From positions 1 to 64,000 of the forward strand of contig CAYYJS010000001.1 of the NCBI GenBank assembly GCA_964472315.1: a stretch of 64,000 nt of DNA, in the 5' to 3' direction. The position numbers and the translations under genes were made by a program. Shown here one piece after another: positions 6,737 to 14,861 of this stretch. The stretch comes from CAYYJS01 sp964472315. Lineage in GTDB: Bacteria; Verrucomicrobiota; Kiritimatiellia; UBA8416. Each line of letters starts with the position of its first letter. Position 1 is the stretch's first letter. Under the pieces are notes generated by a model. That model worked only from the letters and a program-made list of their open reading frames with translations, was not told the DNA's origin and did not search any database.

Positions 6737-7222
6737 ATGTTCGTGGTCGACACCAATATCCTGGTCTATGGCGCCGACAAGGACTCGCCCGACCATGCGC
6801 GCTGTCGCGCATTGCTGGAGCAGTGGCGTTCAGAGACTATCCCATGGTACCTGACATGGGGCATCGTCTACGAATTCCTGCGCGTCGTGACTCATCCGCG
6901 CGTCTTGAACCGGCCCTTTTCGGCTGCCCAGGCATGGGAGTTTCTGGACGCCTTGTTCGCTTCCGCGAGCATCAGGATCCTGACTGAAACAGACCGTCAT
7001 CGCCATGTGGCGGCAGAGGTGTTTGTCGAGACACCCGGCATCTGTGGCAATTTAGTGTTCGATGCGCACACGGCGATTCTGATGAGAGAAAACGGGATCA
7101 AGATCATCTACACGCGAGACATGGACTTCAACCGCTTCCCTTTTATCGACACGGTTGATCCAGTCTCCGATCACCGCCGGACAAGCGCCTCCACTTTACG
7201 TCGCGTTCCGCGCCGAAAGTGA
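6737..7222 (+). CDS. vapC: VapC-like PIN-domain ribonuclease toxin
   Basis: The 161-residue protein has the PIN acidic residues in order: Asp5 (VVDTNILVYG), Glu46 (VYEFLRV), Asp109 (VFDAHTAIL) and Asp128/Asp130 (TRDMDF). PIN toxins are Mg-dependent RNases that cut tRNA or rRNA. It follows vapB by two bases and has GGGGGA upstream of ATG 6737. The C-terminal 20 residues (from about DHRRTS) are basic and extend past the usual end of about 135-145 residues. The toxin looks intact. Confidence 0.87.
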   Translation: MFVVDTNILVYGADKDSPDHARCRALLEQWRSETIPWYLTWGIVYEFLRVVTHPRVLNRPFSAAQAWEFLDALFASASIRILTETDRHRHVAAEVFVETPGICGNLVFDAHTAILMRENGIKIIYTRDMDFNRFPFIDTVDPVSDHRRTSASTLRRVPRRK

Positions 7223-7427
7223 GGCGTGGGCGTTGTGTGCCGGGCGTATCCGGCAGCTAACAGGTGATACATTGGAAAGGAAGCACACCAACTGATGTAG
7301 AGTCCTTAACCAGAGAGACCAGCTCGCGCAGCCCGAAGGGCAACAGGCCGCGGCCACGCCGCGGCAGAGAAGCGCAGCGCAACGGCAACGTTAGCCGAAG
7401 GCGACGGCTGGGCAAGCTTGGCAGAAG

Positions 7428-7913
7428 TTGCTGCTGGGTGCCGGGGGCACATACGAGGTGGCGTGGGACACGGCAGCGGCCGTTACCCCGATGGGCTCGA
7501 TGGTCTATTTCGCGACGGTCAAGCCGCTGTACGGACACCAGGAAGGCGCCGAACTGGGGTACAACCCGCGGAAGCCGGGCCGGCCGAGTCACAACTACCA
7601 CACGTATTTCATCGGTTCGTTGCGCCTGATACTCAGTGTGGAGGTCCACGGGGGCAAACAGCACGCCGGTCGCCATAGCATGCCGGGGCTGTGGGCGTTG
7701 CTGGACGGCTTGCCGGCGGTTTGCCGGCCACGGTTGATCCGTGGCGATGTCAGCTACGGCAATGAGCAGACCATGCTGGAGGCCGAGAGCCGCAGCCAGG
7801 GGTATCTGTTCAAGCTGCGGCAGACGACGAAGGTTCGCGCTCAGATCGAGCGGCTGACTTCGACCCATGCAATGGTGGAAGGCAATCAGACCCTGCTGCT
7901 ACTCACCGCCTAG
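7428..7913 (+). pseudogene. IS1380-type DDE transposase, internal fragment
   Basis: The frame encodes the central part of an IS1380/DDE-group-1 transposase: TVKPLYGHQEGAELGYNPRKPGRPSH (shown here only in part: TVKPLYGHQEG), then HTYFIGSLRLIL and LIRGDVSYGNEQTMLEAESR. The N-terminal third and the C-terminal part with the last acidic residue are absent, and the frame ends at an early stop. No terminal inverted repeats are visible. The 205 bases between vapC and this frame hold no recognisable gene. The fragment abuts the truncated vapC on the other strand, so the insertion probably broke that gene. Confidence 0.75.
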
Positions 7914-7930
7914 GGTGGGCAAGGGGCAAA

Positions 7931-8068
7931 TCAAGAACAGTTCGCTCGCGCGAAGCGCGAAGGAACTGCTCTTTCTAGGTTGAAGAGTTCATCCCTCACT
8001 TTCGGCGGGAGATTGTCGGGTTTGTCCATGCCCCAAATCCAAACGTGAGTATCCAAAAGGTAGTTCAC
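7931..8068 (-). pseudogene. Truncated VapC/PIN toxin (first about 35 residues)
   Basis: Read on the minus strand from GTG 8068, the frame starts NYLLDTHVWIWGMDKPDNLPP, the first strand and catalytic Asp of a PIN toxin of the phd-partner type. After about 35 residues homology ends at the transposase debris. Its start overlaps the end of the antitoxin remnant. All later acidic residues are missing, so it should be inactive. Confidence 0.75.
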
Positions 8069-8306
8069 TTGGTTGCCTCCCATTCTTCCTCGCCCATGGG
8101 TGTGTCGAAATCGGGTGCGATGTAGGTCACAGAACCGTTTAGAGACCCCCAGAACTCCCTGGGATCGCAAGATTTGCCGACCGGTGGCGGCGAAACCACG
8201 GCCACAACCTTCCGCGGTTCGTTATCTCGACCGTATATGGTTGCGTCGCGACTTCACGCACAACCTTGGTGCACTTGGCTTTGAATTCGCTGACTGACAT
8301 TTTCAT
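8065..8306 (-). pseudogene. Phd/YefM-type antitoxin with a frameshift
   Basis: From ATG 8306 on the minus strand the frame gives MKMSVSEFKAKCTKVVREVA and reaches EITNRGR, normal for the Phd/YefM fold. It then needs a one-base shift to continue as VVAVVSPPP, EFWGSL and the C-terminal DTPMGEEEWEATK, ending at 8065 over the start of the PIN remnant. The present frame instead stops early with a tryptophan-rich nonsense tail. This is the dead partner of the truncated toxin at 7931-8068. Confidence 0.75.
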
Positions 8307-8484
8307 GACTATCTCTCCAGACCTTCTGGCCATCTGTTATGACTATTATCGCCAGAGTCAACATGGAAACAAGACACATGGAAACGTGACGCGAACCGGT
8401 CATCGTCACCGACGCGGCGCGCCGTTGGTCTGCATCGAACCGGTCGTTGATCGGCGTCCAACGGTCAAGGAACGCCGCGCACTC

Positions 8485-9768
8485 TCATGCGCCGACGGCC
8501 TCATGCCACCCCTTCGCATGCAGGTTCGCCTCTGTAACTTTCGCGACGACAACTTCGCGCGGATTCTCGAACGGGTCCATGAACCCGTTCTCGTTGGGTT
8601 CCTCCGGGTATCCGCGCCGCGCGCCGTCCCACTGTTCCATGATGCCGCAGAAGTGCCAGCCGAGCATGAACGGCAACGACATGATGCCGCGCAGATAGTC
8701 GTGGTACGCTTCGCCAACCGCTTCCATTGCGGCGACCTGAAATCCTTTCACTCGAGTCCGCCGCGGCGGATCGGGCCAGCAGAATCCGGAATCGCCGTTC
8801 AGGATTGGCAGGCCGGTAAGACGGTGAAGTCTCTGTAATGCCTCGCGCTGAACCTCGAATGGCTGATACCACTGGATGAAGAGCACATCCACATGTTTTG
8901 CCACGATGGACAGAAGCCAGGCGGGCAGAATGTGTGGGCTGTGCAACTTGTCGCCGAGGATCAGCGCGCCGGGAGCGTGCCTATGGATCGCCTCGGTATG
9001 CACCGAGTACCATCGCTCCGCCGCCGCGGCGAGTAGCGCCTCGGAATCGCCCCTGTCGCGCACCGGGTCAGACGGCGACGGCCACTGCGCCACATCCCAG
9101 AACGCGCCGGCCTTCCGCGTCACCACGCCCTCGATCCACGGCGCCGATTCGGCGTCTTGGTGCCGCGCCTGCATGATCTCGGTCCACTTCGCCCTGCCCG
9201 CCGAACCGGGCGGCATGGAACGTAGATCGTCGGCCCACGGATGAACAGGCAGTGAAAGCAGGTCGTTCTGGCCGGGATAGAAGTACCAGCGCGGAATGTC
9301 GCTGAACGCGTACCCGATCAGGCGCCGGTTTGCCCCGTGCCTGAGACAACACGCCGCGGCGGCTTCATCAACGCGTCGCTCAAATTCCGGGGAAAAGACG
9401 TCGGGAAACCTGTCTACGCCGAACCGAAACCTGGACCCGAGGTGGTACGCATCAATGCACGCCACGGAATACAGGTCGCCGGCATACGTGTCCACCGGAA
9501 CATCCTGGATGTGCATGCCAAGTGAGTTGAATCCCCACTTTTTCAGGCGACCGACCAACGACCGCATCAGCAACCTGACTCCTCTGCCGCCGATATCGAA
9601 CCGGTCATCGGACGTGGCGAGGTCCGCCCCGTACCGCGCCAGACTGGCATCGCGGTTGTAGGGAGCGAGCCAGCAGTTGGGTTGGATGTGATTGACCCCA
9701 AGCGAAACGAACGGCCCGCCGTCCGCATCCACGAACCACCACACGCCGTTCAGGCATTGCACCGTCAT
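8485..9768 (-). CDS. Agarase-like glycoside hydrolase (clan GH-A type TIM barrel)
   Basis: The 427-residue protein begins NGVWWFVDADGGPFVSLGVNHI, the opening seen in agarase-like and related GH-A barrel proteins, followed by alternating strand/helix segments. Landmarks are KKWGFNSLGMHIQD (about residue 75), RRLIGYAFSDIPRWYFYP (about 147-164), VDVLFIQWYQPFE, LPILNGDSGFCWP and LGWHFCGIMEQWD (about 383). No signal peptide is evident, so it may act in the cytoplasm on imported oligosaccharides. In related enzymes the GYxxxNE segment carries the acid/base glutamate; here that position reads GYAFSDIP, so catalysis by the standard pair is uncertain. The specific substrate cannot be told from sequence. 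Codon use resembles the core genome rather than the neighbouring debris. Confidence 0.65.
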   Translation of the reverse strand: MTVQCLNGVWWFVDADGGPFVSLGVNHIQPNCWLAPYNRDASLARYGADLATSDDRFDIGGRGVRLLMRSLVGRLKKWGFNSLGMHIQDVPVDTYAGDLYSVACIDAYHLGSRFRFGVDRFPDVFSPEFERRVDEAAAACCLRHGANRRLIGYAFSDIPRWYFYPGQNDLLSLPVHPWADDLRSMPPGSAGRAKWTEIMQARHQDAESAPWIEGVVTRKAGAFWDVAQWPSPSDPVRDRGDSEALLAAAAERWYSVHTEAIHRHAPGALILGDKLHSPHILPAWLLSIVAKHVDVLFIQWYQPFEVQREALQRLHRLTGLPILNGDSGFCWPDPPRRTRVKGFQVAAMEAVGEAYHDYLRGIMSLPFMLGWHFCGIMEQWDGARRGYPEEPNENGFMDPFENPREVVVAKVTEANLHAKGWHEAVGA

Positions 9769-9862
9769 CTACACGACCTCACGACAGATGAGCTTGTTGG
9801 CAGGGTACGCACCGTTCGGCGCGTCGACGAGGGAATCGCCGGCCAACATTAGTCATTGATAA

Positions 9863-9898
9863 GAAAACGCTTTTCAGGAGGCGCGGGCACATGCCCGC
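9863..9898 (-). promoter_or_regulatory. Palindromes upstream of the glycoside hydrolase gene
   Basis: GAAAA and TTTTC arms around CGC (9863-9875) resemble a LacI-family operator, about 95 bases upstream of the hydrolase start. Next to it is a 7-bp hairpin with arms GCGGGCA/TGCCCGC (9883-9898). The hairpin could instead end rlmN transcription, but no T-run follows. Weak evidence for either role. Confidence 0.3.
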
Positions 9899-9960
9899 TG
9901 GGATCGGCCTGAAGGAGTGCTTTCATGGGATGAGACCATATCTGAGGCGGGGTGGAGGTG

Positions 9961-11178
9961 TCAATTTGAACGTCGCCCTTCCGGGCGTGCCGGGGCAGCC
10001 CCGGCGCGTCCAGAGGGCACGGCGACAGGACCAGAGACCCCGGCGTAAGACAGACCGCCCCTGCCGCGATTGCTCAGGGGTTCGCCTGAGCGATTGACAC
10101 AGTGGGTTGGTCCGGAACCGGATTGCCCGGCCAGCATGCCGCAGGCGGCGTCGATATCCGCGCCTCCGCTGTAACGGCGGGCCACCGGGGCGCCCACATG
10201 CTTGCGGAGGGCATCGCGGAACGCGTTCCGTTCGGCGTCGTCCGGCGGTGCGAATCGCCCGGTCGGATCGAGGACGTCGATCAGGTCGAGTTTGATCGGC
10301 AGACCCTTTACGAGTGCGGCCAGTTCGATCGCGTCCCGCTCCCGCGTGTTGACGCCGGCCGCCATGATCCACGCCAGCGTGATCCTCCTTCGTGTGGCGG
10401 CGTGGTAGTCGCGAAGGGCGGCCATGAGGTCCGGCAGCGGGTAGATCGCCTCGACCGGCATCGCGTCGCGTCGCTTGGCGGAGTCGGCCGCCGTGAGCGA
10501 GACGACCAGACGGAACGGGAGGCGCGCTTCGGCCATGCGGCGGATGCCCGGCACGATGCCGGCGGTCGAGATCGTGATGGCTTTCCCGGAAATGGCCAGC
10601 CCGCAGGGCTCGGACAGGATCCGGCCGGCGCGGATCACCGCGTCGGCGTTCAACAACGGTTCGCCCATCCCCATGAAGACGACGCCGGCCACCGGATGCG
10701 GCGAATCGGCCCGGACGCGCGCGACCTGATCGACCATCTCCCAGGCCGCGAGGTCGCGGCGAAACCCCAGGCGGCCGGTGGCGCAAAACGCGCAACCGAG
10801 GGCGCAACCGACCTGGGAACTGACGCAGACGATGTACTTCTCGTCGCCGGCCTTGTGCAGGAGCGGAATCCGCACCGCCTCGAAGGCGTCCGGACCGTCA
10901 CCGCGGAAGAGGTACTTCGCGAACGCGTCGCGGGGCGAGACCCGCTTCTCCACCAGCGTGAGGCGAGGGATGCTTGTTTGCGCGCGCGCCATTTCCAGAT
11001 GCCGGGTCGCGACACCGGACAGCGTGGCCGGAATGTCCCCGTCCCGCAACGCCGCCATCCGTATCCGCCGTACGGCGCCCGGCGGAATGCCGAAGGGTGC
11101 CAGCGCGGCTTCCGCGGCGCGGCTCTCCATGTCCGTCAGCGGGATCAGGCGCGACGACGATTGGTTTGGCGACGGCAT
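9961..11178 (-). CDS. rlmN: RlmN-type radical SAM methyltransferase (23S rRNA A2503 / tRNA A37)
   Basis: The 405-residue protein has the RlmN signature: Cys118 in YIVCVSSQVG, the radical-SAM cluster cysteines CALGCAFC (Cys125, Cys129, Cys132), GMGEPLLN (about 170-177) and the second catalytic cysteine Cys346 in DIDAACGML. These enzymes methylate C2 of adenine using a methylated cysteine intermediate. I start at ATG 11178, which has AGGGAG upstream; an earlier in-frame ATG at 11268 lacks support. After residue 350 a 55-residue tail rich in Gly, Ala, Arg and Pro has no family counterpart and is encoded by DNA containing hairpins. It is divergent from the outer-membrane gene at 11343. Confidence 0.9.
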   Translation of the reverse strand: MPSPNQSSSRLIPLTDMESRAAEAALAPFGIPPGAVRRIRMAALRDGDIPATLSGVATRHLEMARAQTSIPRLTLVEKRVSPRDAFAKYLFRGDGPDAFEAVRIPLLHKAGDEKYIVCVSSQVGCALGCAFCATGRLGFRRDLAAWEMVDQVARVRADSPHPVAGVVFMGMGEPLLNADAVIRAGRILSEPCGLAISGKAITISTAGIVPGIRRMAEARLPFRLVVSLTAADSAKRRDAMPVEAIYPLPDLMAALRDYHAATRRRITLAWIMAAGVNTRERDAIELAALVKGLPIKLDLIDVLDPTGRFAPPDDAERNAFRDALRKHVGAPVARRYSGGADIDAACGMLAGQSGSGPTHCVNRSGEPLSNRGRGGLSYAGVSGPVAVPSGRAGAAPARPEGRRSN

Positions 11179-11276
11179 TTCGACGTTCTCCCTGCACGTA
11201 GTGACACGTTGGCACAGGATGCCACGGTATCGGCGCGAGAACGACACCGAACTTGCCCACGCACCCAATTTGCGGC

Positions 11277-11305
11277 TTGCCAGTAGCCCCTCCGCCGCCT
11301 AGCCT
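11277..11305 (+). promoter_or_regulatory. Putative promoter of the outer-membrane protein gene
   Basis: TTGCCA (11277-11282) and TAGCCT (11300-11305) are 17 bases apart, 38 bases ahead of the ATG at 11343, in the divergent interval between rlmN and this gene. Confidence 0.35.
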
Positions 11306-11342
11306 TAAGCGTTCACGATATCGTAATGGAGGTGCTACCCGT

Positions 11343-12035
11343 ATGTCTCGTCTTGCCACCGTTGTGTTGACCGCCGTCACGTGCGTCTGGACCGCCCATG
11401 CCGCCGCCGCCACGTCGATCGCCGCCAGCCTCCAGGACCGCTTTTCGGTGGGTGTGCGGTATACGTACTTCGACTTCACGGGCGGCACGGAGCGCATGTT
11501 CGCCCAGTCGGGCGAGTTCATCGGCGGCTTCACCGAGGGTATCAGCATCGACCGGCTCGACGAGATTCAGAATTCCAGCCCGACGCTGTATGGTCGTTGC
11601 CGGGTGTTCAAGTATGTGGCCATCGAAGTGGGCCAGGAGAAACTGCGTGGCGACGCGCGGACCTACTATGGGCACTCGGACGGCGAACTGGACGTCGACG
11701 GACTTTCGCTTCAGATCCTCGGTACGCTGCCGAACCGCACGCCTTTCGAGCCGTATGTCGGCGCCGGCGTCGCTTTTCTGGACGCCGAGTTCGACCACGC
11801 GCCATGGGGCCAGGGCGTGCATATCATTGACACCGAGGACGGCACACGCGGTCTCGTGGCGTCGGCCGGTTGCGGCATTCGTCTGTGGAAGGGGCTGTCC
11901 ATCGATATCATCGTGCGGTACATGCAGGCGGATATCGACGCGCACTTCCATTGGGTGCCGGACGACCGGCACTACTATTGGACGTTCCCGATCGATAATT
12001 GGGCCGGGCAAGCCGGCGTGAAGTGGACCTTCTGA
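11343..12035 (+). CDS. Small outer-membrane beta-barrel protein (OmpA/OmpX-like fold)
   Basis: The 230-residue protein has a cleavable signal peptide (MSRLATVVLTAVTCVWTAHA then AAA) and then alternating amphipathic strands with aromatic residues (FSVGVRYTYFDF, YVAIEVGQEKL, FEPYVGAGVAFLDAEF, IDIIVRYMQADIDAHF), ending in a terminal strand with C-terminal Phe (AGVKWTF) as recognised by the BAM complex. Function is probably structural or a small porin-like sensor; no further domain is visible. ATG 11343 has GGAGGTG eight bases upstream. Its stop overlaps the next gene (TGATG), so it may be co-transcribed with the glycan cluster. Confidence 0.75.
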   Translation: MSRLATVVLTAVTCVWTAHAAAATSIAASLQDRFSVGVRYTYFDFTGGTERMFAQSGEFIGGFTEGISIDRLDEIQNSSPTLYGRCRVFKYVAIEVGQEKLRGDARTYYGHSDGELDVDGLSLQILGTLPNRTPFEPYVGAGVAFLDAEFDHAPWGQGVHIIDTEDGTRGLVASAGCGIRLWKGLSIDIIVRYMQADIDAHFHWVPDDRHYYWTFPIDNWAGQAGVKWTF

Positions 12036-13435
12036 TGTTGCCTCGCGCGACGACCAACGGCAGCTCCGCTGCGAACCTTCGGACAGCGCGTCCGGTGCCC
12101 ACCGCGTCCCGCCTCGTCCGCGGACTCCTGCGCACGGCGCTTAACGTCATGGATCCGCTCCTGGCCGTGGCGCTTCTGGCGGCCCCGGCGGCGTGGCTGT
12201 TCACCCGCATCGCGTTCCGTATCGGACCGGTGGATGTGAGCGTCACCTGGGGACTCCGGCCGCTCGTCGTTCCGATCGCCCTTGCCGCGCTGCGCTGGGG
12301 GTTTAGGGCCGGCGCCCGGCGCCTCGGCGTATCGGACGCGACCTGGCTGTGGGACCGTATCCTGTGCAAGCGGCTGGCGCTTTCGATCGTGTCCGCGTTC
12401 GTCGCGCTGCTCGTCGTCGAGCAGATTCTCGAAGCCGTCGGGTTCGAAGCCAATGTTTCGCCCATCGTCATCAAGGGCGAAAACAACGAGGTCTTCGGCA
12501 AGTACGGCATGCTCGCCGACCCCGTCTTTACGTGGAAATTCAGTCCGGGCGGGGAGTTCAAGGGGTGGAAGATCAACGCCCTCGGTTTCCGCGACCGTGA
12601 AGTGACCGTGGCCAAGGCGCCAGGCACGGTGCGCGTCATCTGCTACGGCGACTCCTGCACCGCCGACGGCGGTCCGCCCTACTCGGGTTGTCTGCACCAA
12701 CTCCTGAGGAACGATCCCCCGGCCGGCGGTTCCTGGGAAGCGTTCAATATGGCCGTCTATGGCTACTCATCGGTCCAGGGGCTGAAGGTCTTCGATCTCA
12801 GGGGGAAGGCGCTGAACCCGGACATCGTGACGCTCTATTTCGGCTGGAACGATCACTGGATGTGCGGTTACCGGCCGGACAGCAACAACCAGGCCTTCCT
12901 CATGGGCCGCTTCGGCGGCGGCGCCATGAACGTGCTGCGGCGGAAGCGGTTCGGGCAACTGCTCATCACAGCCTTGACGCGCGGACGCAACATCGCCATT
13001 CCCAAACTCGGCGGCACGCTGCCCGCCGACATCGAAGAGCGCTACCGGGTCCCGCCCGACGAGTATCGCTACACGCTGTCGCGGTTTGTGCGCGAGATCC
13101 GGTCCAGCGGCGCCATCCCGATCCTCATCACGGCACCCCGCGGGCCGGCGCTGACGCAGCATCTGGTCAATAATGGGCAAGGCAAGTCCATCGAGCAGCT
13201 CGATCGAGCCCATGCCCAGTATATCGCCATCACGCGGGAAGTGGCCCGCGACATGGGCGCCGAGTTGCTCGATCTCGCCGCCCTTTTCGACAACGAAGCC
13301 AGTGTTCCGCTGTTCAACCGGGACGGCATCCACCTCACCCAGGACGGCCTCTGGCGCATCGCCGAGGTCCTGCACGAGAAGCTCAGGCACGTCACGGAGA
13401 CGCCGGCCTGGCGGGAAAGGGCAGCGGCCAAATGA
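12035..13435 (+). CDS. Membrane-anchored SGNH/GDSL hydrolase
   Basis: The 466-residue protein has about three N-terminal transmembrane helices (about residues 42-58, 68-85, 114-132) followed by an SGNH domain: block I GDS in VICYGDSCT (about 203), block III YFGWND (about 268) and block V DGIHLT (about 430, Asp and His of the triad). Such proteins in polysaccharide clusters usually add or remove O-acetyl groups on glycans, acting outside the membrane. The start overlaps the preceding stop (TGATG) and the stop overlaps the next start (ATGA). The acyl donor or target is unknown; an acyltransferase at the end of the cluster could be its counterpart. Confidence 0.82.
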   Translation: MLPRATTNGSSAANLRTARPVPTASRLVRGLLRTALNVMDPLLAVALLAAPAAWLFTRIAFRIGPVDVSVTWGLRPLVVPIALAALRWGFRAGARRLGVSDATWLWDRILCKRLALSIVSAFVALLVVEQILEAVGFEANVSPIVIKGENNEVFGKYGMLADPVFTWKFSPGGEFKGWKINALGFRDREVTVAKAPGTVRVICYGDSCTADGGPPYSGCLHQLLRNDPPAGGSWEAFNMAVYGYSSVQGLKVFDLRGKALNPDIVTLYFGWNDHWMCGYRPDSNNQAFLMGRFGGGAMNVLRRKRFGQLLITALTRGRNIAIPKLGGTLPADIEERYRVPPDEYRYTLSRFVREIRSSGAIPILITAPRGPALTQHLVNNGQGKSIEQLDRAHAQYIAITREVARDMGAELLDLAALFDNEASVPLFNRDGIHLTQDGLWRIAEVLHEKLRHVTETPAWRERAAAK

Positions 13436-14826
13436 GAGTTCTATTCGTTTACACCGACATCAACGTGCGGGGCGGCGCCCTGAGCTACCAGTTCGGGATT
13501 GGCCAGCTCAGCGCCGTGCTCCGGCGGCACGGTCACGAAACGCGGCTGCACTACATGTTCGGCAGCATGGACCTGGACGGTCTGCGCGCCTGTGTCGCGG
13601 AGTACAAGCCCGATGTCGTGGGGTTCACCCTGGTCTATCCGCAATACCGGTTCGTCAAACAGGCGATCGAGACCCTGCGTCCGTGGTCCGCCTTCACGAT
13701 CTGCGGCGGCGCCCACACCTCGGTCATGCCGACCTGCCTGGAGGACATCCAGGGCCTGAACGCCATCTGCATCGGCGAAGGCGAGTACCCGATGCTCGAG
13801 CTGGTCGACACCCTGGCGGCCGGAGGGTCCCCGGACCACATCCCGAGTCTGTGGGTGAAGCATGCCGACGGCACGATCGTCCGCAATCCCACACGCCCGT
13901 TTATCGAGGATCTCAACACGCTGCCGTTCTATGACCGCGAGTTCTGCGACTATCAGGCCATCATCGACTCCGACTTCGGCGTCGCCACCTTCCAGTTCGG
14001 GCGGGGCTGTCCGTTCAGTTGCACCTATTGCAGCAACCATATCATCCGCGACGCCCAGGAGGGCCACTACGTGCGGTTCCGCAGCGTCGAGGGCGCCCTG
14101 GAAGAGGTCCGCCAGGTCGTCCGCCGGTTCAAGGTGAAGAGCCTGTACTTCAACGACGATACCTTCATGGTCAAGAAATCGTTTTTCGAAGGCTTCTGCG
14201 AACGGTACCCGAAGGAGTTCGCATACCCGTTCCTCGTGAACGCGCGGCCGGAACAGATCGACGAAGACGTCTGCCGCCGGCTCAAGGCCGCCGGCTGCAC
14301 CCGCGTCACGATGGGCGTGGAGCACGGCGACGAGCAGTTCCGGGCTCAGGTGCTGGGGCGGCGCATGTCCAACGAGACGATCATCAACGCGTTCGATCTG
14401 TGCCACAAGTACGGGTTCAAGACCAAGGCGCACAACCTCGTCGGCCTGCCGCACGAGACGCCGGCGATTCACGCGAAGACGGTGGAACTCAATGCCCGGA
14501 TCATGCCGGACAGCTTCAACCTGCACATCTTCGAGCCCTACCCGGGCACCACGCTGGGGGACATCTGCGTGAAGGAGAACCTGATCGACGCCAGCCGCCT
14601 GAAGGCCGAGTTCGTCGGTCAGACCGATACCGTCCTGCACCTGCCCGGGTTCCCGCGGGCCGAGATCCTCCGTAATTTCCGGCTCTTCGGGTATCGGATC
14701 TACCGCCGCCGGTCCCCGCTCAAGGCGTTCATCTACTACGCCTATTACTCGCGTTACGGCGAGTTTCTCATCCGGGCGCTTCAGCCCATGAAACGAATTC
14801 TGAGACGCCTCGCGATGGGTGTCTGA
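13432..14826 (+). CDS. B12-binding-domain radical SAM protein
   Basis: The 464-residue protein combines an N-terminal Rossmann-like cobalamin-binding domain (about residues 1-135, with VGFTLVYPQY and ICGGAHTSVMP) and a radical SAM domain with the cluster motif CPFSCTYC (about 193-200), then the glycine-rich FLVNARPEQID and MGVEHGDEQFR segments. B12 radical SAM enzymes perform C- or P-methylations, cyclisations or thioether chemistry. The cobalamin domain lacks the DxHxxG motif, as in many members of the class. Placement between an SGNH hydrolase and glycosyltransferases suggests it modifies a sugar or lipid carrier of the surface glycan; that is inference. The start overlaps the previous stop by ATGA. 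Confidence 0.85.
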   Translation: MRVLFVYTDINVRGGALSYQFGIGQLSAVLRRHGHETRLHYMFGSMDLDGLRACVAEYKPDVVGFTLVYPQYRFVKQAIETLRPWSAFTICGGAHTSVMPTCLEDIQGLNAICIGEGEYPMLELVDTLAAGGSPDHIPSLWVKHADGTIVRNPTRPFIEDLNTLPFYDREFCDYQAIIDSDFGVATFQFGRGCPFSCTYCSNHIIRDAQEGHYVRFRSVEGALEEVRQVVRRFKVKSLYFNDDTFMVKKSFFEGFCERYPKEFAYPFLVNARPEQIDEDVCRRLKAAGCTRVTMGVEHGDEQFRAQVLGRRMSNETIINAFDLCHKYGFKTKAHNLVGLPHETPAIHAKTVELNARIMPDSFNLHIFEPYPGTTLGDICVKENLIDASRLKAEFVGQTDTVLHLPGFPRAEILRNFRLFGYRIYRRRSPLKAFIYYAYYSRYGEFLIRALQPMKRILRRLAMGV

Positions 14827-14861
14827 CCGTCGCGACTCGATGCAGGGGAGGCATAGCGCGC

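Noticed and set aside
13441..14640. 399-codon minus-strand frame opposite the radical SAM gene
   Set aside because: It is antisense to a clear gene with conserved motifs and lacks any family feature.
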